A stretch of DNA of 64,000 nt from Bacillus sp. MUM 116 (GCF_001866655.1 NZ_MLYR01000029.1:1-64000); one strand, 5' to 3'. Counted from the stretch's first letter, positions 7,719 through 17,043 are shown. Notes: a model not told the origin generated them from the sequence alone. Translations and numbers: made by a program.

Positions 7719-9281
7719 TTAATCCAATCCTGGTGCTTTCCACATATGATTGGTTAAACCGCGGTCAGCCAAAATGAGTTGTTCTTTATATACCTGCTTC
7801 CATTTTTCAAAGAGTTCCAGGTATTTTCTATGATTATCTAAATTAGGTTGATAGGTTTGCTCCCACTTCACTACCAATTCCCCTGCTTTTTCTATATTTT
7901 TATAGAGTCCCGCCCCAATTCCTGCAAATAAAGCTGTGCCTAGAGCCGCTGCTTCTTTTACAACAGGAACTTTAACAGGTACACCTAAAACATCTGCAAG
8001 GGTCTGACTCCACAGCTTTCCCTTTGAAGCCCCTCCGGCAAAAATAACCTCCTTCGGATAAGTACCGGTCGATTCTTCAATCAGCTTTAAGTTTCCTAGT
8101 GTGATTAAGGCTGCATTTTCTTGAAGGGATTTAAACAGTTCTTTTTTTCCAGTTTTTTGAGGATCAAGAGTGAGGTTTATAAAGGATGGAGCGGCATGCC
8201 GCCAGGAAACGAAATTCATCGTATCGGAAAAAACCGGAATAATTCCATTCGAGCCAATCGGCACATCTTTGGCTTTTTCTTCTAAAATTTCATAGGGGTC
8301 GCGGCCGGTTGCAACCGCTTCTGCTTTTTCCAAATCGCAAAAAGCATCTCGGAACCATCTCATCACAAGACCAGGGAAAAAGGCTATTGTTTCAAGCTGC
8401 CATAGATTAGGTACCGCATGGCAGTTTACGCGGATTCGTCCGCCCGTATCTAATATGGGCTGTGTTACATTTACTTCTTGTTGCCAGAACGAACCGCCTG
8501 AAACCACTGTTTGCCCTTCCGTTACTGCACCTACTCCAACGGAAGCCATTTGTGCATCTCCGCCGCCTGAGACAATAAGAGTTCCTGGAGTTAAACCGGT
8601 TAGAGCAGCGGCCCTTTCAGTGACAGCTCCTAAAACGGTTCCTGCCTCGTTCACCGGTGGAAACAGGTCCTCCTTAATCCCGCATATACCAGCTGCTTTC
8701 CTTTCCCAGTTGCGTTTTCTTAAATCAAAAATACCGGTCGTACATCCATTTGAAGGGTCTACCTGAAGCTTCCCTGAGAGCTTAAAAAGTACCCAATCAT
8801 TAATCATTGTCATCGCAGCGGCTTTTTCATAGATTTCTGGTAAATGATTTTTAATCCATAACAGCCTTGGTAATGCACCTAAGGCAAACATTTGCCCAGA
8901 TAAGTTATACATGTCTATTTCTAATCCAGAATTGATTTCTTTTAATTTTCCTACTTCTTTTGAGGCTCTTGCATCGACATTAGCGCAAGCCCAAATCTCA
9001 TTGCCCTGTTGATCATAAAGGACAATTCCTTCCCGCATAGATGTAGCGCTGATTGCTTTGATATTTTTTGCATGAATCCCCGTGTCATTTATAACATTTC
9101 TAACACATTGGATAACTAAGCTCCAGTTCGTTTTCCAATCAAAATCCATTGACCCCGGGAACCGTTCATCCGCTAAATGTTCCCACTCAATTTGTGAAAC
9201 ACCGATTTGATTTCCCGACAAATCAAATAATACTGCCCGAATACTGCCCGTACCTGCATCAAATGCTAGAATATACTCCAC
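7719..9281 (-). CDS. lsrK: Autoinducer-2 kinase LsrK
   Basis: 520-aa FGGY-family kinase that phosphorylates the AI-2 precursor DPD in the cytoplasm. It agrees with enteric LsrK throughout: LAFDAGTGSIRAVLFDLSGNQI at the start, SMREGIVLY, WACANVDARAS, MRWFRDAFCD, HAAPSFINL, FAGGASKGKLWSQ (ATP site) and the C-terminal MWKAPGLD. It starts at GTG 9281, with GGAGGTGATG upstream. It is first in the operon with the cupin and lsrF. No lsrACDB transporter or lsrR is present in the window, so AI-2 entry must be encoded elsewhere or differently. Confidence 0.93.
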   Translation of the reverse strand: MEYILAFDAGTGSIRAVLFDLSGNQIGVSQIEWEHLADERFPGSMDFDWKTNWSLVIQCVRNVINDTGIHAKNIKAISATSMREGIVLYDQQGNEIWACANVDARASKEVGKLKEINSGLEIDMYNLSGQMFALGALPRLLWIKNHLPEIYEKAAAMTMINDWVLFKLSGKLQVDPSNGCTTGIFDLRKRNWERKAAGICGIKEDLFPPVNEAGTVLGAVTERAAALTGLTPGTLIVSGGGDAQMASVGVGAVTEGQTVVSGGSFWQQEVNVTQPILDTGGRIRVNCHAVPNLWQLETIAFFPGLVMRWFRDAFCDLEKAEAVATGRDPYEILEEKAKDVPIGSNGIIPVFSDTMNFVSWRHAAPSFINLTLDPQKTGKKELFKSLQENAALITLGNLKLIEESTGTYPKEVIFAGGASKGKLWSQTLADVLGVPVKVPVVKEAAALGTALFAGIGAGLYKNIEKAGELVVKWEQTYQPNLDNHRKYLELFEKWKQVYKEQLILADRGLTNHMWKAPGLD

Positions 9282-9390
9282 TTTGCATCACCTCCATATT
9301 AGGGAGTAAATTTTGTTCACTGCCTAAAAGAAATATATCCGCAATTTTTATAAAAAGAACAGGATTCCTTTGTCCCTTTAATAATAGAGA

Positions 9391-9419
9391 AAAAAATCCC
9401 GTATAATACAGGATTTTTT
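9391..9419 (-). terminator. Terminator of the small gene upstream of lsrK
   Basis: AAAAAATCC / GGATTTTTT stem with a 10-base loop; it works for the minus-strand transcript of the 49-aa gene. Confidence 0.65.
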
Positions 9420-9435
9420 TCAATCAATCGACAAT

Positions 9436-9585
9436 TTAATTTAGAAAACAAGGATCATTAAAGTATACAATTTCGGACAGGATTTTGGTGCCTTGGATAC
9501 TTTCGAAGACTTCTATTGCTTCCTCTTGTTTTTCAAATTCAAACATTTTGATATTTTCCATTGTATAGAGAGTGATGACCCACAT
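9436..9585 (-). CDS. Small hypothetical protein (49 aa)
   Basis: Short gene not resembling a known family. It starts at ATG 9585, six bases after a GGAGG box (complement at 9593-9597), and runs 49 codons: MWVITLYTMENIKMFEFEKQ at the start, FNDPCFLN at the end. It is mildly acidic with no membrane segment; the alternating pattern could form a small alpha/beta unit. A terminator follows directly. The RBS and terminator suggest a real gene, oriented like lsrK but separately terminated. Confidence 0.6.
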   Translation of the reverse strand: MWVITLYTMENIKMFEFEKQEEAIEVFESIQGTKILSEIVYFNDPCFLN

Positions 9586-10006
9586 TTTGAAATCCTCCAA
9601 TTTTAATAGGTTTGAGGTGTGAAATACTGATGATCCTGGTTTGAATGATTCTTTTGATAGGTGTTAAACTTATCCGGCCAAGCTCCCTTCTGTCAAATTA
9701 GTTTAATAAAGAAAGAGGCTGAATTCCGATTCAGATTTGAATTGGACTTCAGCCTCTCTTTTTAAAACTATTTTTTGAAGTTTGTTTCATTTTTTTACGA
9801 TGCCTCATGACGATCATTCCCAACTAAAATTCTTAAATTTCATTACTATTCTAGTTGATGCAGACTTTTCTGTCAATTTAATTTTCTGAATTTTACTACA
9901 ATAATACTTTATCATAGCAGTAAGTGAAAGACTGCTTTTACAAAGTAGAACTTTGACATATCGAAAAAAACAAGCACTCAAAACGAGTACTTGTTATTTG
10001 AATATC
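9586..10006. other. Gene-free stretch with two hairpins
   Basis: 420 bases without a supportable gene. It contains an AGAGGCTGAA/TTCAGCCTCT hairpin (9714-9757) with T-rich flank, usable as a terminator, and at 9970-9994 an ACAAGCACTC/GAGTACTTGT hairpin (one mismatch) that is the minus-strand terminator of the VOC gene. The AT-rich remainder shows nothing I can name. Confidence 0.6.
9714..9760. terminator. Stem-loop with T-run, orphan
   Basis: 10-bp stem AGAGGCTGAA/TTCAGCCTCT followed by CTTTTT on the plus strand. No gene lies immediately upstream on that strand, so it may mark a vanished gene or a small RNA. Confidence 0.5.
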
Positions 10007-10417
10007 TTAGGATTTTTGATAATTCAAATCCCATGAGATACCGAAAGGATCTGTAACTTTTGCATACTTCGCTCCCCAGAAGGTATCCTGGAGCTCCATA
10101 TAGACCTTTCCCTTTTCCCGTAAGGCATCGTATAAACGTAGAATTTCTTTTTCGCTATCCAAATCAAGTGCCAATGAAATATTATTTCCTATATTTATAG
10201 TGTTTCCTGGAAATGCGTCCGAAGCCATGATGAATAAATCATCTTTTTTGAATTGCGCATGAATCAAAAGATTTTGTGCTTCAGGTGAATTGTTATAGCC
10301 AGCCTCTCCGTAGGTTTGAGCGTTTAAAATTTCCCCTTGAAAAACTTCGCGATAAAATTCTAAAGCCTCCCTGGCATTGCCATCAAACATTAAATAGGGT
10401 GTAATTTGCCCCTTCAT
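10007..10417 (-). CDS. PhnB-like VOC family protein
   Basis: 136-aa protein of the vicinal-oxygen-chelate superfamily, PhnB/glyoxalase-like subgroup. It begins ITPYLMFDGNAREALEFYREVF and ends KYAKVTDPFGISWDLNY, the two characteristic halves, with the metal or substrate Glu/Asp patterns in each. Function is not known for this subgroup; members are often annotated as bleomycin-resistance-like or demethylubiquinone-methyltransferase-like. It appears monocistronic with a terminator directly downstream. Confidence 0.8.
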   Translation of the reverse strand: MKGQITPYLMFDGNAREALEFYREVFQGEILNAQTYGEAGYNNSPEAQNLLIHAQFKKDDLFIMASDAFPGNTINIGNNISLALDLDSEKEILRLYDALREKGKVYMELQDTFWGAKYAKVTDPFGISWDLNYQKS

Positions 10418-10737
10418 TTAGACACTCCCTTAGATTTCTTTTGGAAACAATTTCTTCCCTGTCCACAATGTATCATTTTTTTCCTTTTAACGCAGTTATT
10501 TACAAAATTAAATTCAAAAAAAGAACCTTTGATCAAATTCAAAGGTCCAAAGATCAGCTTAGTGGTCAAGGCTAAGCTTTAGTTTAGGAGGTCTAAACTC
10601 AGAAGAATTTAAACAATTAAATAGTACCATTTTCTAAATATTCTTTCAACAGTTTAAAGCGCAAAAGAGACAGAAAATTTAATTTACATCTATTTGAATT
10701 GATAAACAGGTAAATTACAATAATATTTTAAGAACCG
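10418..10737. other. Gene-free stretch downstream of frl operon
   Basis: 320 bases with no ORF of note. Besides the terminator at 10516-10546 it holds two adjacent small hairpins, AGCTTAG/CTAAGCT (10556-10578) and AGTTTAG/CTAAACT (10581-10599), separated by two bases. Their role is unknown; they could protect the 3' end of the frl transcript. Confidence 0.5.
10516..10546 (-). terminator. Terminator of the frl operon
   Basis: ACCTTTGA / TCAAAGGT hairpin; on the minus strand it is followed by TCTTTTTTT. Confidence 0.75.
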
Positions 10738-11751
10738 TTAATATTCCATTTTTCTGTAATATCTTCTAAGCTCTAACGGATGTTTTCTTTCACGTTCCAA
10801 ATAAACACTAATTCGTCCTGTTAATGCCCAGTTCAGGTTGATGGCAAAATGTTTGCGGAATTCTTCACTGATTCCTTCTAATGGATAATCCTTTGTATCA
10901 ATAATAAATAACTCTTTGGTGATTTTCTCAGCAAATCTTTCCACACGATCAACTAATGGACGGGTTTCATCTTCCCCTTTAAAAAGAATAACACTTGAGT
11001 CCTCTTCCACTAACTCAAGTGTACCGTGGAAGAATTCAGCCGCATGGATGGACTTAGATTTTATCCATTGCATTTCCTCTAAAATACACATCGCATAGGA
11101 ATAGGTATTCCCCCATAGATTTCCTGCACCGACTAGCATATGATAACCTGTATCCTTATGCCTGATGGCGAATTGTTCTGCTCGGGAATCGAAGTTTTTT
11201 AATGCATTGAAAATTCCTTCTGGCAGCAGGGCGATTTCTTTTGCAAATTGTTCGTACTGAGGGAATTCATCGTTGTTATGAATAAAACGGAATGTAAACA
11301 ATTGTAAATGAAGGAAGAACGTATCGAAAGAATGTTTGTCATGGCCTGATGTAATGCAATAATCAACTGCTTCGGCCAGCGGTGTACCGGGGTCCGCAAC
11401 CAAGCCAATGGTGGTCGCCCCCTTATCCTTGCAGAATTGAGCTGCTGTTACTGTTTCTTTTGTGGTTCCGGTAACAGAAGCAAAAATGCAAACCGAATCC
11501 TTTGAAAGGTGGCGATTATTCATAACTAATAATTCGGCGGCAATTTCCGCATGTACCTCAAGGCTTGAGTTCGATTTAAGAATATATTCGAATGGATACA
11601 TCATGGCGATTGTTCCGCCAGAACCGATTAAAAAGATATTTTTAAAGTCTTTAGAGGAAATTTCGTCTACTATTCTTTCAATTTCTTCTCGTTTTGCAAG
11701 TGCCTCTTTTCCAACGTATTCAAAAAAAACATCCTGTTCAAATTTTAACAT
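10738..11751 (-). CDS. SIS-domain sugar-amine deglycase paralogue
   Basis: 337-aa protein with two SIS domains (NIFLIGSGGTIAMMYPFEY near 38; MLVGAGNLWGNTYSYAMCILEEMQWIKSKSIHAAEFFHG near 200). The family includes FrlB (fructoselysine-6-phosphate deglycase) and the Salmonella glucoselysine/mannoselysine deglycases GfrE/GfrF. The IHAAEFFHG segment parallels IHAGEYFHG of FrlB, and the C-terminus (HPLELRRYYRKMEY) matches the FrlB tail. It is the last gene of the operon, 67 bases after frlB. A related but different Amadori-type phosphate is the likely substrate; this is inference. Confidence 0.8.
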   Translation of the reverse strand: MLKFEQDVFFEYVGKEALAKREEIERIVDEISSKDFKNIFLIGSGGTIAMMYPFEYILKSNSSLEVHAEIAAELLVMNNRHLSKDSVCIFASVTGTTKETVTAAQFCKDKGATTIGLVADPGTPLAEAVDYCITSGHDKHSFDTFFLHLQLFTFRFIHNNDEFPQYEQFAKEIALLPEGIFNALKNFDSRAEQFAIRHKDTGYHMLVGAGNLWGNTYSYAMCILEEMQWIKSKSIHAAEFFHGTLELVEEDSSVILFKGEDETRPLVDRVERFAEKITKELFIIDTKDYPLEGISEEFRKHFAINLNWALTGRISVYLERERKHPLELRRYYRKMEY

Positions 11752-11818
11752 GACAATCCCTCCAAAAAATATTTGGTATTGTTTAAGTCTTCTAAATAGG
11801 CTTAGCTTACGTTTCGAA

Positions 11819-12784
11819 TTAATATGGAACCTTCCACATATATCTTCTAGTCGTTAATGGATGGTTCCGGACTTCAGCTAACTCTCCAGCATATTGCCGT
11901 AAAACTGTCTGTAATACGAGTGGTGCAATATATCCTTTCACACTATCGGCAGTACCGGTTAAATCAAACTCTTTTGCATCAAGGACAATGACTTTTTCTC
12001 CGTAACGCTCGGTAAATTCTAGTGAACGTTCTTCCAATGGACGAGTCTCGTCTACCCCCACTAGCTGGATAATCGGAACTTCTTTATCTAAAATTTCAAA
12101 TGGGCCGTGGAAGTATTCGCCTGCATGAATTGCATGGGAATGAATCCATTGCATTTCCATCAGAATGCAGATGGCAAACCAATAGGCAATACCATAGTTT
12201 GCACCGCTTCCCATCGTGTAAATAATTTTTTCATCTTTATAAGCCTCAGCAAATTCTTTCGCTTGAACTAAAGTCTCCGCTTTTGCTTTAGTTAAAATTG
12301 GTCTTAAATTTTCTAAAGAAGAAATAATATCATCGAATTTTTCATTTCCTTCTTTCACAGCTAACAGACCAAAAACCAGTTCGAGCATGATGGCCGGTGC
12401 TTCATTCACATAATTTGAGTCGTCTTTATCAAGGTAAACAATTACATATTCTGAGGTTTTCGCAAGCGGTGATTCGGCATCAAAAGTTAAGGAAACCGTT
12501 AACGCACCTTTCTCTTTGGCAAAACGAGCTGCCTCAACAGTTTCCGGGGTTTTCCCGTAGTGGGAACATAAAATAACCAATGATTTTTCATTTAATTTCT
12601 TAGGATTACGGTGAATAAACTCATTTGAACTGTAAAGGTCAGAGTCAATTGTACCGCTTTCACGATCAAGCACAAATTTGCTGGCAAACATAAGTGAGGA
12701 CGAGCCGCCGCATGCCACGAAATAAACACGGTCTATATTCCTTTCCTCAAATACCTCTAAAGCTTTTTGAACTTCTGGTAACAT
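11819..12784 (-). CDS. frlB: Fructoselysine-6-phosphate deglycase FrlB
   Basis: 321-aa SIS-domain enzyme that splits 6-phosphofructoselysine (or related 6-phosphofructosamines) into an amine and glucose-6-phosphate. It follows B. subtilis FrlB closely: VYFVACGGSS, SLVILCSHYGKTPETVEAA, MGSGANYGIAYWFAICILMEMQWIHSHAIHAGEYFHGPFEI, DETRPLEER and the terminal RRYMWKVPY. An FrlR-type operator lies 57 bases upstream, so frlB and its partner may have their own promoter as well as read-through from frlM. Confidence 0.93.
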   Translation of the reverse strand: MLPEVQKALEVFEERNIDRVYFVACGGSSSLMFASKFVLDRESGTIDSDLYSSNEFIHRNPKKLNEKSLVILCSHYGKTPETVEAARFAKEKGALTVSLTFDAESPLAKTSEYVIVYLDKDDSNYVNEAPAIMLELVFGLLAVKEGNEKFDDIISSLENLRPILTKAKAETLVQAKEFAEAYKDEKIIYTMGSGANYGIAYWFAICILMEMQWIHSHAIHAGEYFHGPFEILDKEVPIIQLVGVDETRPLEERSLEFTERYGEKVIVLDAKEFDLTGTADSVKGYIAPLVLQTVLRQYAGELAEVRNHPLTTRRYMWKVPY

Positions 12785-12840
12785 GTCATTTCCTCCTTAT
12801 CAAAGATAAATAAATTTAATATTTTTCCAAATTGGCTATT

Positions 12841-12852
12841 TGGTATATACCA
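12841..12852. promoter_or_regulatory. FrlR operator before frlB
   Basis: TGGTATATACCA, a perfect 12-bp palindrome identical to the core of the operators at 17044-17061 and 17880-17895. Confidence 0.75.
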
Positions 12853-12931
12853 TTTCGACCAATCATAAGAAACGAAATCATTTAGGAATAGGAAAGGATA
12901 ATACTTCCCCATTCCTTTGCTGGTTGTCCAA

Positions 12932-13834
12932 TTATCCTTTTACACTTCCCGCCGATAAGCCGCGAACAAATTGTTTTTGGAAGATAATATATGCAATAAT
13001 CATCGGCAGTGCTGAAATCGCCAATCCGGACAATTGGATTCCAAAATCTGTGTTCAATTGGCTTCTTAAATTCATTAAACCAACCGGTATGGTTCGAAGG
13101 CTGGAATTTTCTACGAAAACAAGGGCAAACATGAATTCATTCCACACATTCATACCCGTTAATAAAGCACAGGAAGCAATAATTGGTTTCCCCATCGGTA
13201 CAATAATATGCCTGTAAACCTTCCAGCTATTACACCCATCAAGGATTGCCGATTCCTCAAGCTCGTGCGGGATGGATAAAAAATAGGAACGCATTAAGAA
13301 AATCGCAAATGGCAATTGAAAGGCCACATAAGGAAGAATTAATGCTCCATAGGTATTGTAAAGCCCTAAAGCCTGAAGCAATTTATAGAGCGGAATTAAA
13401 CTAACCTGCGGCGCAAGCATTAAACCGCTTAAGATAATAATCAACAAGAAATTCTGGCCTTTAAATTGGAATCGGCTAAGACCAAAGGCAGCCAACGATC
13501 CAAAAAATAATACACATAGTACGGATATGCCGGTGACAAGAACGCTATTTAAGAAGAAATGTCCAATTCCTGCGTCCCATGCCACTTTATAATTGCTCCA
13601 ATGCCATTCCTTTGGTAAAGACCAAGTACTTAAAAAGAAATCACTATTTGATTTAAGTCCGCTTAACAAAAGCCAAATGATCGGGTAAATAATGCAAATT
13701 GCAAAAATACTAAACCAGACAAGGGCAACGGTTTGAAAAAGTCTATTTTTTATTTTTGTTGATATTTTAGGACCAGCAGTTTTCACTTGTGTGAACTCGT
13801 TTGTTTTAACGATTGGATTCTCTCTTGTGGTCAT
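12932..13834 (-). CDS. frlM: ABC transporter permease FrlM-like
   Basis: 300-aa MalG-type inner-membrane permease of the carbohydrate (CUT1) family, about six membrane segments. The cytoplasmic EAA loop is ELEESAILDGCNSWKVYRHIIVPMGKP (about 195-221), and the sequence ends QKQFVRGLSAGSVKG, typical for MalG homologues. It pairs with the adjacent FrlN-like permease (4-base gap) and the binding protein. Substrate by context: fructosamines. No ATPase gene is in the operon, so a shared MsmX-type ATPase is expected, as for B. subtilis frl. Confidence 0.88.
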   Translation of the reverse strand: MTTRENPIVKTNEFTQVKTAGPKISTKIKNRLFQTVALVWFSIFAICIIYPIIWLLLSGLKSNSDFFLSTWSLPKEWHWSNYKVAWDAGIGHFFLNSVLVTGISVLCVLFFGSLAAFGLSRFQFKGQNFLLIIILSGLMLAPQVSLIPLYKLLQALGLYNTYGALILPYVAFQLPFAIFLMRSYFLSIPHELEESAILDGCNSWKVYRHIIVPMGKPIIASCALLTGMNVWNEFMFALVFVENSSLRTIPVGLMNLRSQLNTDFGIQLSGLAISALPMIIAYIIFQKQFVRGLSAGSVKG

Positions 13835-13838
13835 GCTT

Positions 13839-14726
13839 CTACGCCTCCTGTCCCGATTTTCCCAATTTCATTTGAAACAAAGAAAGGATTAGGGTAATCA
13901 CGAAGATAATCGTGCCGATTGTGGACGCGTAGCCCATTTCATCATTTCGGAATGCTGCACGGTATAGCATTGTTCCTAAAACCTCTGTTGATTGACCCGG
14001 TCCCCCAAATGTCATAATATAAACTTCATCAAATACTTTGAAAGCACCAATGACGGTAATAACGGTACCAACAAGTGTCATTTCTTTAATTTGTGGTAAT
14101 GTAATGTTAAAAAAGGTTTTTATCTTAGATGCACCATCAATCATGGCAGCTTCGTAATATTCAAATGGAATTTTTTGCATAGCGATGATGAAAAGCATTG
14201 CCATATAGCCTGTATACTGCCACTGTGATACGGCGACAACTGCATAAATGGCAATTTTACTCTCACCCAGCCAGGAATGGGCCCATTCTGATTGGCCGAT
14301 TAATTTTAAAAAGCCATTGACAAGACCGACCTCCGGGTTATACAGAAGCTGCCATAACAAGCCAACCACTGCAATGGAAATAACAGAAGGAATAAAAAAT
14401 ACAGTCCGGAAAAAAGGTTGAAATTTTCTAATCAGTTTGTCTTCCAAGATTGCGGCAATAACTAATCCGCCTCCAACTTGGAAGCACAAGGAAATGACAG
14501 CATAAAGAGAATTATTTTTTAATGCAGTATAGAATACGGGATCCTTAAAGAGCCGGCTATAATACTCGAAGCCAACAAACGTTTTTCCTGCTTCAAATGA
14601 ATTCCACCGAAATAAACTGTTATATAGATTCAGAACAATTGGCAGAAACACAAACAACAGGATGAGAAGAAGTGCTGGTAAAATATAGATTAATGCAGTA
14701 CGGCCATTTCGAAATGTTTTTGTCAT
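13839..14726 (-). CDS. frlN: ABC transporter permease FrlN-like
   Basis: 295-aa MalF-type permease: N-terminal LIYILPALLLILLFVFLPIVLNLYNS membrane segment, EAA loop FEYYEAAMIDGASKIKTFFNITLPQIK (about 187-213) and FGGPGQSTEVLGTMLYRAAF, common in CUT1 permeases. It is co-directional with frlO upstream and frlM downstream and forms the membrane channel with FrlM. Confidence 0.88.
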   Translation of the reverse strand: MTKTFRNGRTALIYILPALLLILLFVFLPIVLNLYNSLFRWNSFEAGKTFVGFEYYSRLFKDPVFYTALKNNSLYAVISLCFQVGGGLVIAAILEDKLIRKFQPFFRTVFFIPSVISIAVVGLLWQLLYNPEVGLVNGFLKLIGQSEWAHSWLGESKIAIYAVVAVSQWQYTGYMAMLFIIAMQKIPFEYYEAAMIDGASKIKTFFNITLPQIKEMTLVGTVITVIGAFKVFDEVYIMTFGGPGQSTEVLGTMLYRAAFRNDEMGYASTIGTIIFVITLILSLFQMKLGKSGQEA

Positions 14727-14780
14727 CCTTCTTCCTCCTTAGAGGGGGTTAGCAGTTTAATCACTGCCTACCCTTTTGTC

Positions 14781-16076
14781 TTAGTTCACTTCACTTTGTA
14801 CCTGTTTTGCTACGTTTTGAACTTCTTTAATGATTTGCTCAGGTGTTTTAGTTCCATCGAGCAATAGCTGGATATTCGTTAAGTAGGCATCGGCAACCTT
14901 GGCATGAACATCGGTATCAAGCCATTCAGCCATTCCCTCTTCCTTCTTCATGAAATCTACACCTTCAGCAACTTGCTTCAAAGCAGTATCCGGGTTCGTT
15001 GCTCCGTCAATTGGACTAGGCCACCCAAGCTGTTTGGTAAGTTTCAGCGCATTTTCCTTGCTTGTTAAAAATTTCAAGAATTTAATCGCTTCTTTCGGAT
15101 GTTTCGATTTAGATGAAACGATAAATCCATCCGGTGCACCTGTAATAAAGTTTTGATTTCCTGCACCATCCGCAATCGCCGGCATTGGGAAGAAGCCCCA
15201 GTTCCCTTTCAAACCTTTCTCAATATCAGGGAATTCTTCCAATTCCACATACATGATGGCCCCTTTACCAGCCAGGAACAATTGTTTTGCCATATCATGG
15301 GAAGTAGAGTTGACATTTTTCATGAAATAACCTTTTTTATTCAAATCTGCAAACATTTCCATTGCTTTAATATAACCAGGATCAGTGAATTCGCCTGATT
15401 TAGGATTATAGTCTTTCATTCTTACATCTTGCGGTACAAGTTTTTGGTTAAGACCAGTTAAGTAATGGATGGCCGCCCACGGGCTTTGGTTCCCAAATAT
15501 AATCGGAGTTTCGCCGCCCTTTTTCAATGTATCTAATTCTTGTAAAAATTCATCCCAGGTCTTAGGTGTCTGAAGTTGATATTTATCAAATATTTTCTTG
15601 TTATAGACAAAGAATTTTCCGTTAAAACGAAGCGGAATTCCATAGTTTTTTCCTTCTGAAGTGAAAGGCTGCAGGGATGCCGGAATAAAGCTGTTTTTCC
15701 ATGCAGTATCTTCGTTTAAATAAGAAGTTAAATCCAAGGCTGCATCGGCACGAACAAATTTTCTTACAAACTCTCCTGACCATGAGAACATAATGTCAGG
15801 AACATCGCTGCCGCCTAGGATCACACGAAGTTTATCCTTAATGGGTTCGTCTGCAATCGCTTCCATCTTAATTTTGATTTTTGGGTTTTGTTTTTCAAAT
15901 TCTTTAACCACTTCTTCAAAATAGGGAGCGTACTCTGGTTGTGGCCACTTATGCAAAAATTTTAAAACGATTTTACCCGAATCGTCTTCTTTGGAAGACG
16001 AAGTGCTTGAACATCCCGTTAAAACGAGAGCAAACATCAACATAGCTACTAATAAAATCTTTACTTTTTTACTCAT
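14781..16076 (-). CDS. frlO: Extracellular solute-binding lipoprotein FrlO-like
   Basis: 431-aa family 1 solute-binding protein. The lipoprotein signal is MSKKVKILLVAMLMFALVLTGC with lipobox LTGC, followed by a Ser-rich linker. The mature part shows VLKFLHKWPQPEYAPYFEEVVKEFEKQNP and later ITGAPDGFIVSSKSKHPKEAIKFLKFL, the pattern of sugar-binding proteins. It sits outside the membrane and delivers substrate to FrlN/FrlM. Specificity for fructoselysine-type Amadori compounds is from operon context only. Confidence 0.88.
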   Translation of the reverse strand: MSKKVKILLVAMLMFALVLTGCSSTSSSKEDDSGKIVLKFLHKWPQPEYAPYFEEVVKEFEKQNPKIKIKMEAIADEPIKDKLRVILGGSDVPDIMFSWSGEFVRKFVRADAALDLTSYLNEDTAWKNSFIPASLQPFTSEGKNYGIPLRFNGKFFVYNKKIFDKYQLQTPKTWDEFLQELDTLKKGGETPIIFGNQSPWAAIHYLTGLNQKLVPQDVRMKDYNPKSGEFTDPGYIKAMEMFADLNKKGYFMKNVNSTSHDMAKQLFLAGKGAIMYVELEEFPDIEKGLKGNWGFFPMPAIADGAGNQNFITGAPDGFIVSSKSKHPKEAIKFLKFLTSKENALKLTKQLGWPSPIDGATNPDTALKQVAEGVDFMKKEEGMAEWLDTDVHAKVADAYLTNIQLLLDGTKTPEQIIKEVQNVAKQVQSEVN

Positions 16077-16175
16077 ACAAGAACCTCCCGTTTTTTAAAA
16101 ATATAAAACATTCAGATTATTCGAAACATGACACCCCCTGTGGATTCTTTAATAAATTCCTCCCCCTAAAGGGGA

Positions 16176-17018
16176 TTAGAATGAAATCCCAAAACCAAAG
16201 GCACCATCGACTAGACAAGTTTTCGCAGCGAATTTTGCTCCTTCTTCCAAGCTGCTTACTATTAATTCCGCATCTCCCCTAGCTTGGTTCTCTTTCTTCC
16301 CTTTCAAGTAATGCAGGATAAAGGCGGTGAAAAAAGAATCTCCTGCTCCTAGTGTATCCACAGGCTGTACAAAGTGTGGCTTATGGCGGTAAAAGCTTTG
16401 CCCATCATAAACGATTGATCCCCGTGAACCCAATGTACCGATGGCAAGACTGCTTCCTAAACCGTGAACCCTTTTTAAAAGTTCCTCCACTTCCTCTTCC
16501 TTTAATTGCCCGCAGGATAATAAGCTTACATCCACATGTTTACAGGTGATTTCAAGAATTTCGTAATTATAATCAGCTGAAAAATCAAAGGAAACCATGA
16601 CGCCGGCAGCTTTTAATTTTTGTAGTTCCTCAACCATATTGCTATAGATGCTGCTATGAGCGATTTCAAAGGTTTTGATATATTCCAAGTCTTCGTCTGT
16701 AAGAATGATTGGATGTTCCTTTTGGACGCCTCCCCCATTGCCGCCGATAAAAACCCGTTCACCATCTACTAGGTCCACCTGAGCATAGCCATTTTCACCT
16801 TCATGATATCTACAATGGGATAAATCAACTTCCAGAGTCCTTAAGGTTTCGGCAATATGCTCTGCGGCTCGGTCGCTGCCAAAAACCCCAAGGTAGGCGG
16901 ACTCCACTCCAAGTTGTTTTGCATAAACACTGAAATTGAGAGCATTTCCACCAGGGTACATCGTTCTTTTATAAAGATACTGATCGACAACATTATCGCC
17001 TACACCAATGACTTTCAT
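16176..17018 (-). CDS. frlD: Fructosamine kinase FrlD (PfkB family)
   Basis: 280-aa ribokinase/PfkB-type kinase that phosphorylates fructoselysine or other fructosamines at C6, making the FrlB substrate. Motifs: GVGDNVVDQYLYKRTMYPGGNALNFSVYAKQLG at the N-terminus and VDTLGAGDSFFTAFILHYLKG (about 235), where Asp of GAGDS is the catalytic base. A palindromic FrlR operator lies 26 bases before its start. It is the first gene after frlR. Confidence 0.9.
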   Translation of the reverse strand: MKVIGVGDNVVDQYLYKRTMYPGGNALNFSVYAKQLGVESAYLGVFGSDRAAEHIAETLRTLEVDLSHCRYHEGENGYAQVDLVDGERVFIGGNGGGVQKEHPIILTDEDLEYIKTFEIAHSSIYSNMVEELQKLKAAGVMVSFDFSADYNYEILEITCKHVDVSLLSCGQLKEEEVEELLKRVHGLGSSLAIGTLGSRGSIVYDGQSFYRHKPHFVQPVDTLGAGDSFFTAFILHYLKGKKENQARGDAELIVSSLEEGAKFAAKTCLVDGAFGFGISF

Positions 17019-17043
17019 GACTTTGTCCTCCTAATTTGGCTTA

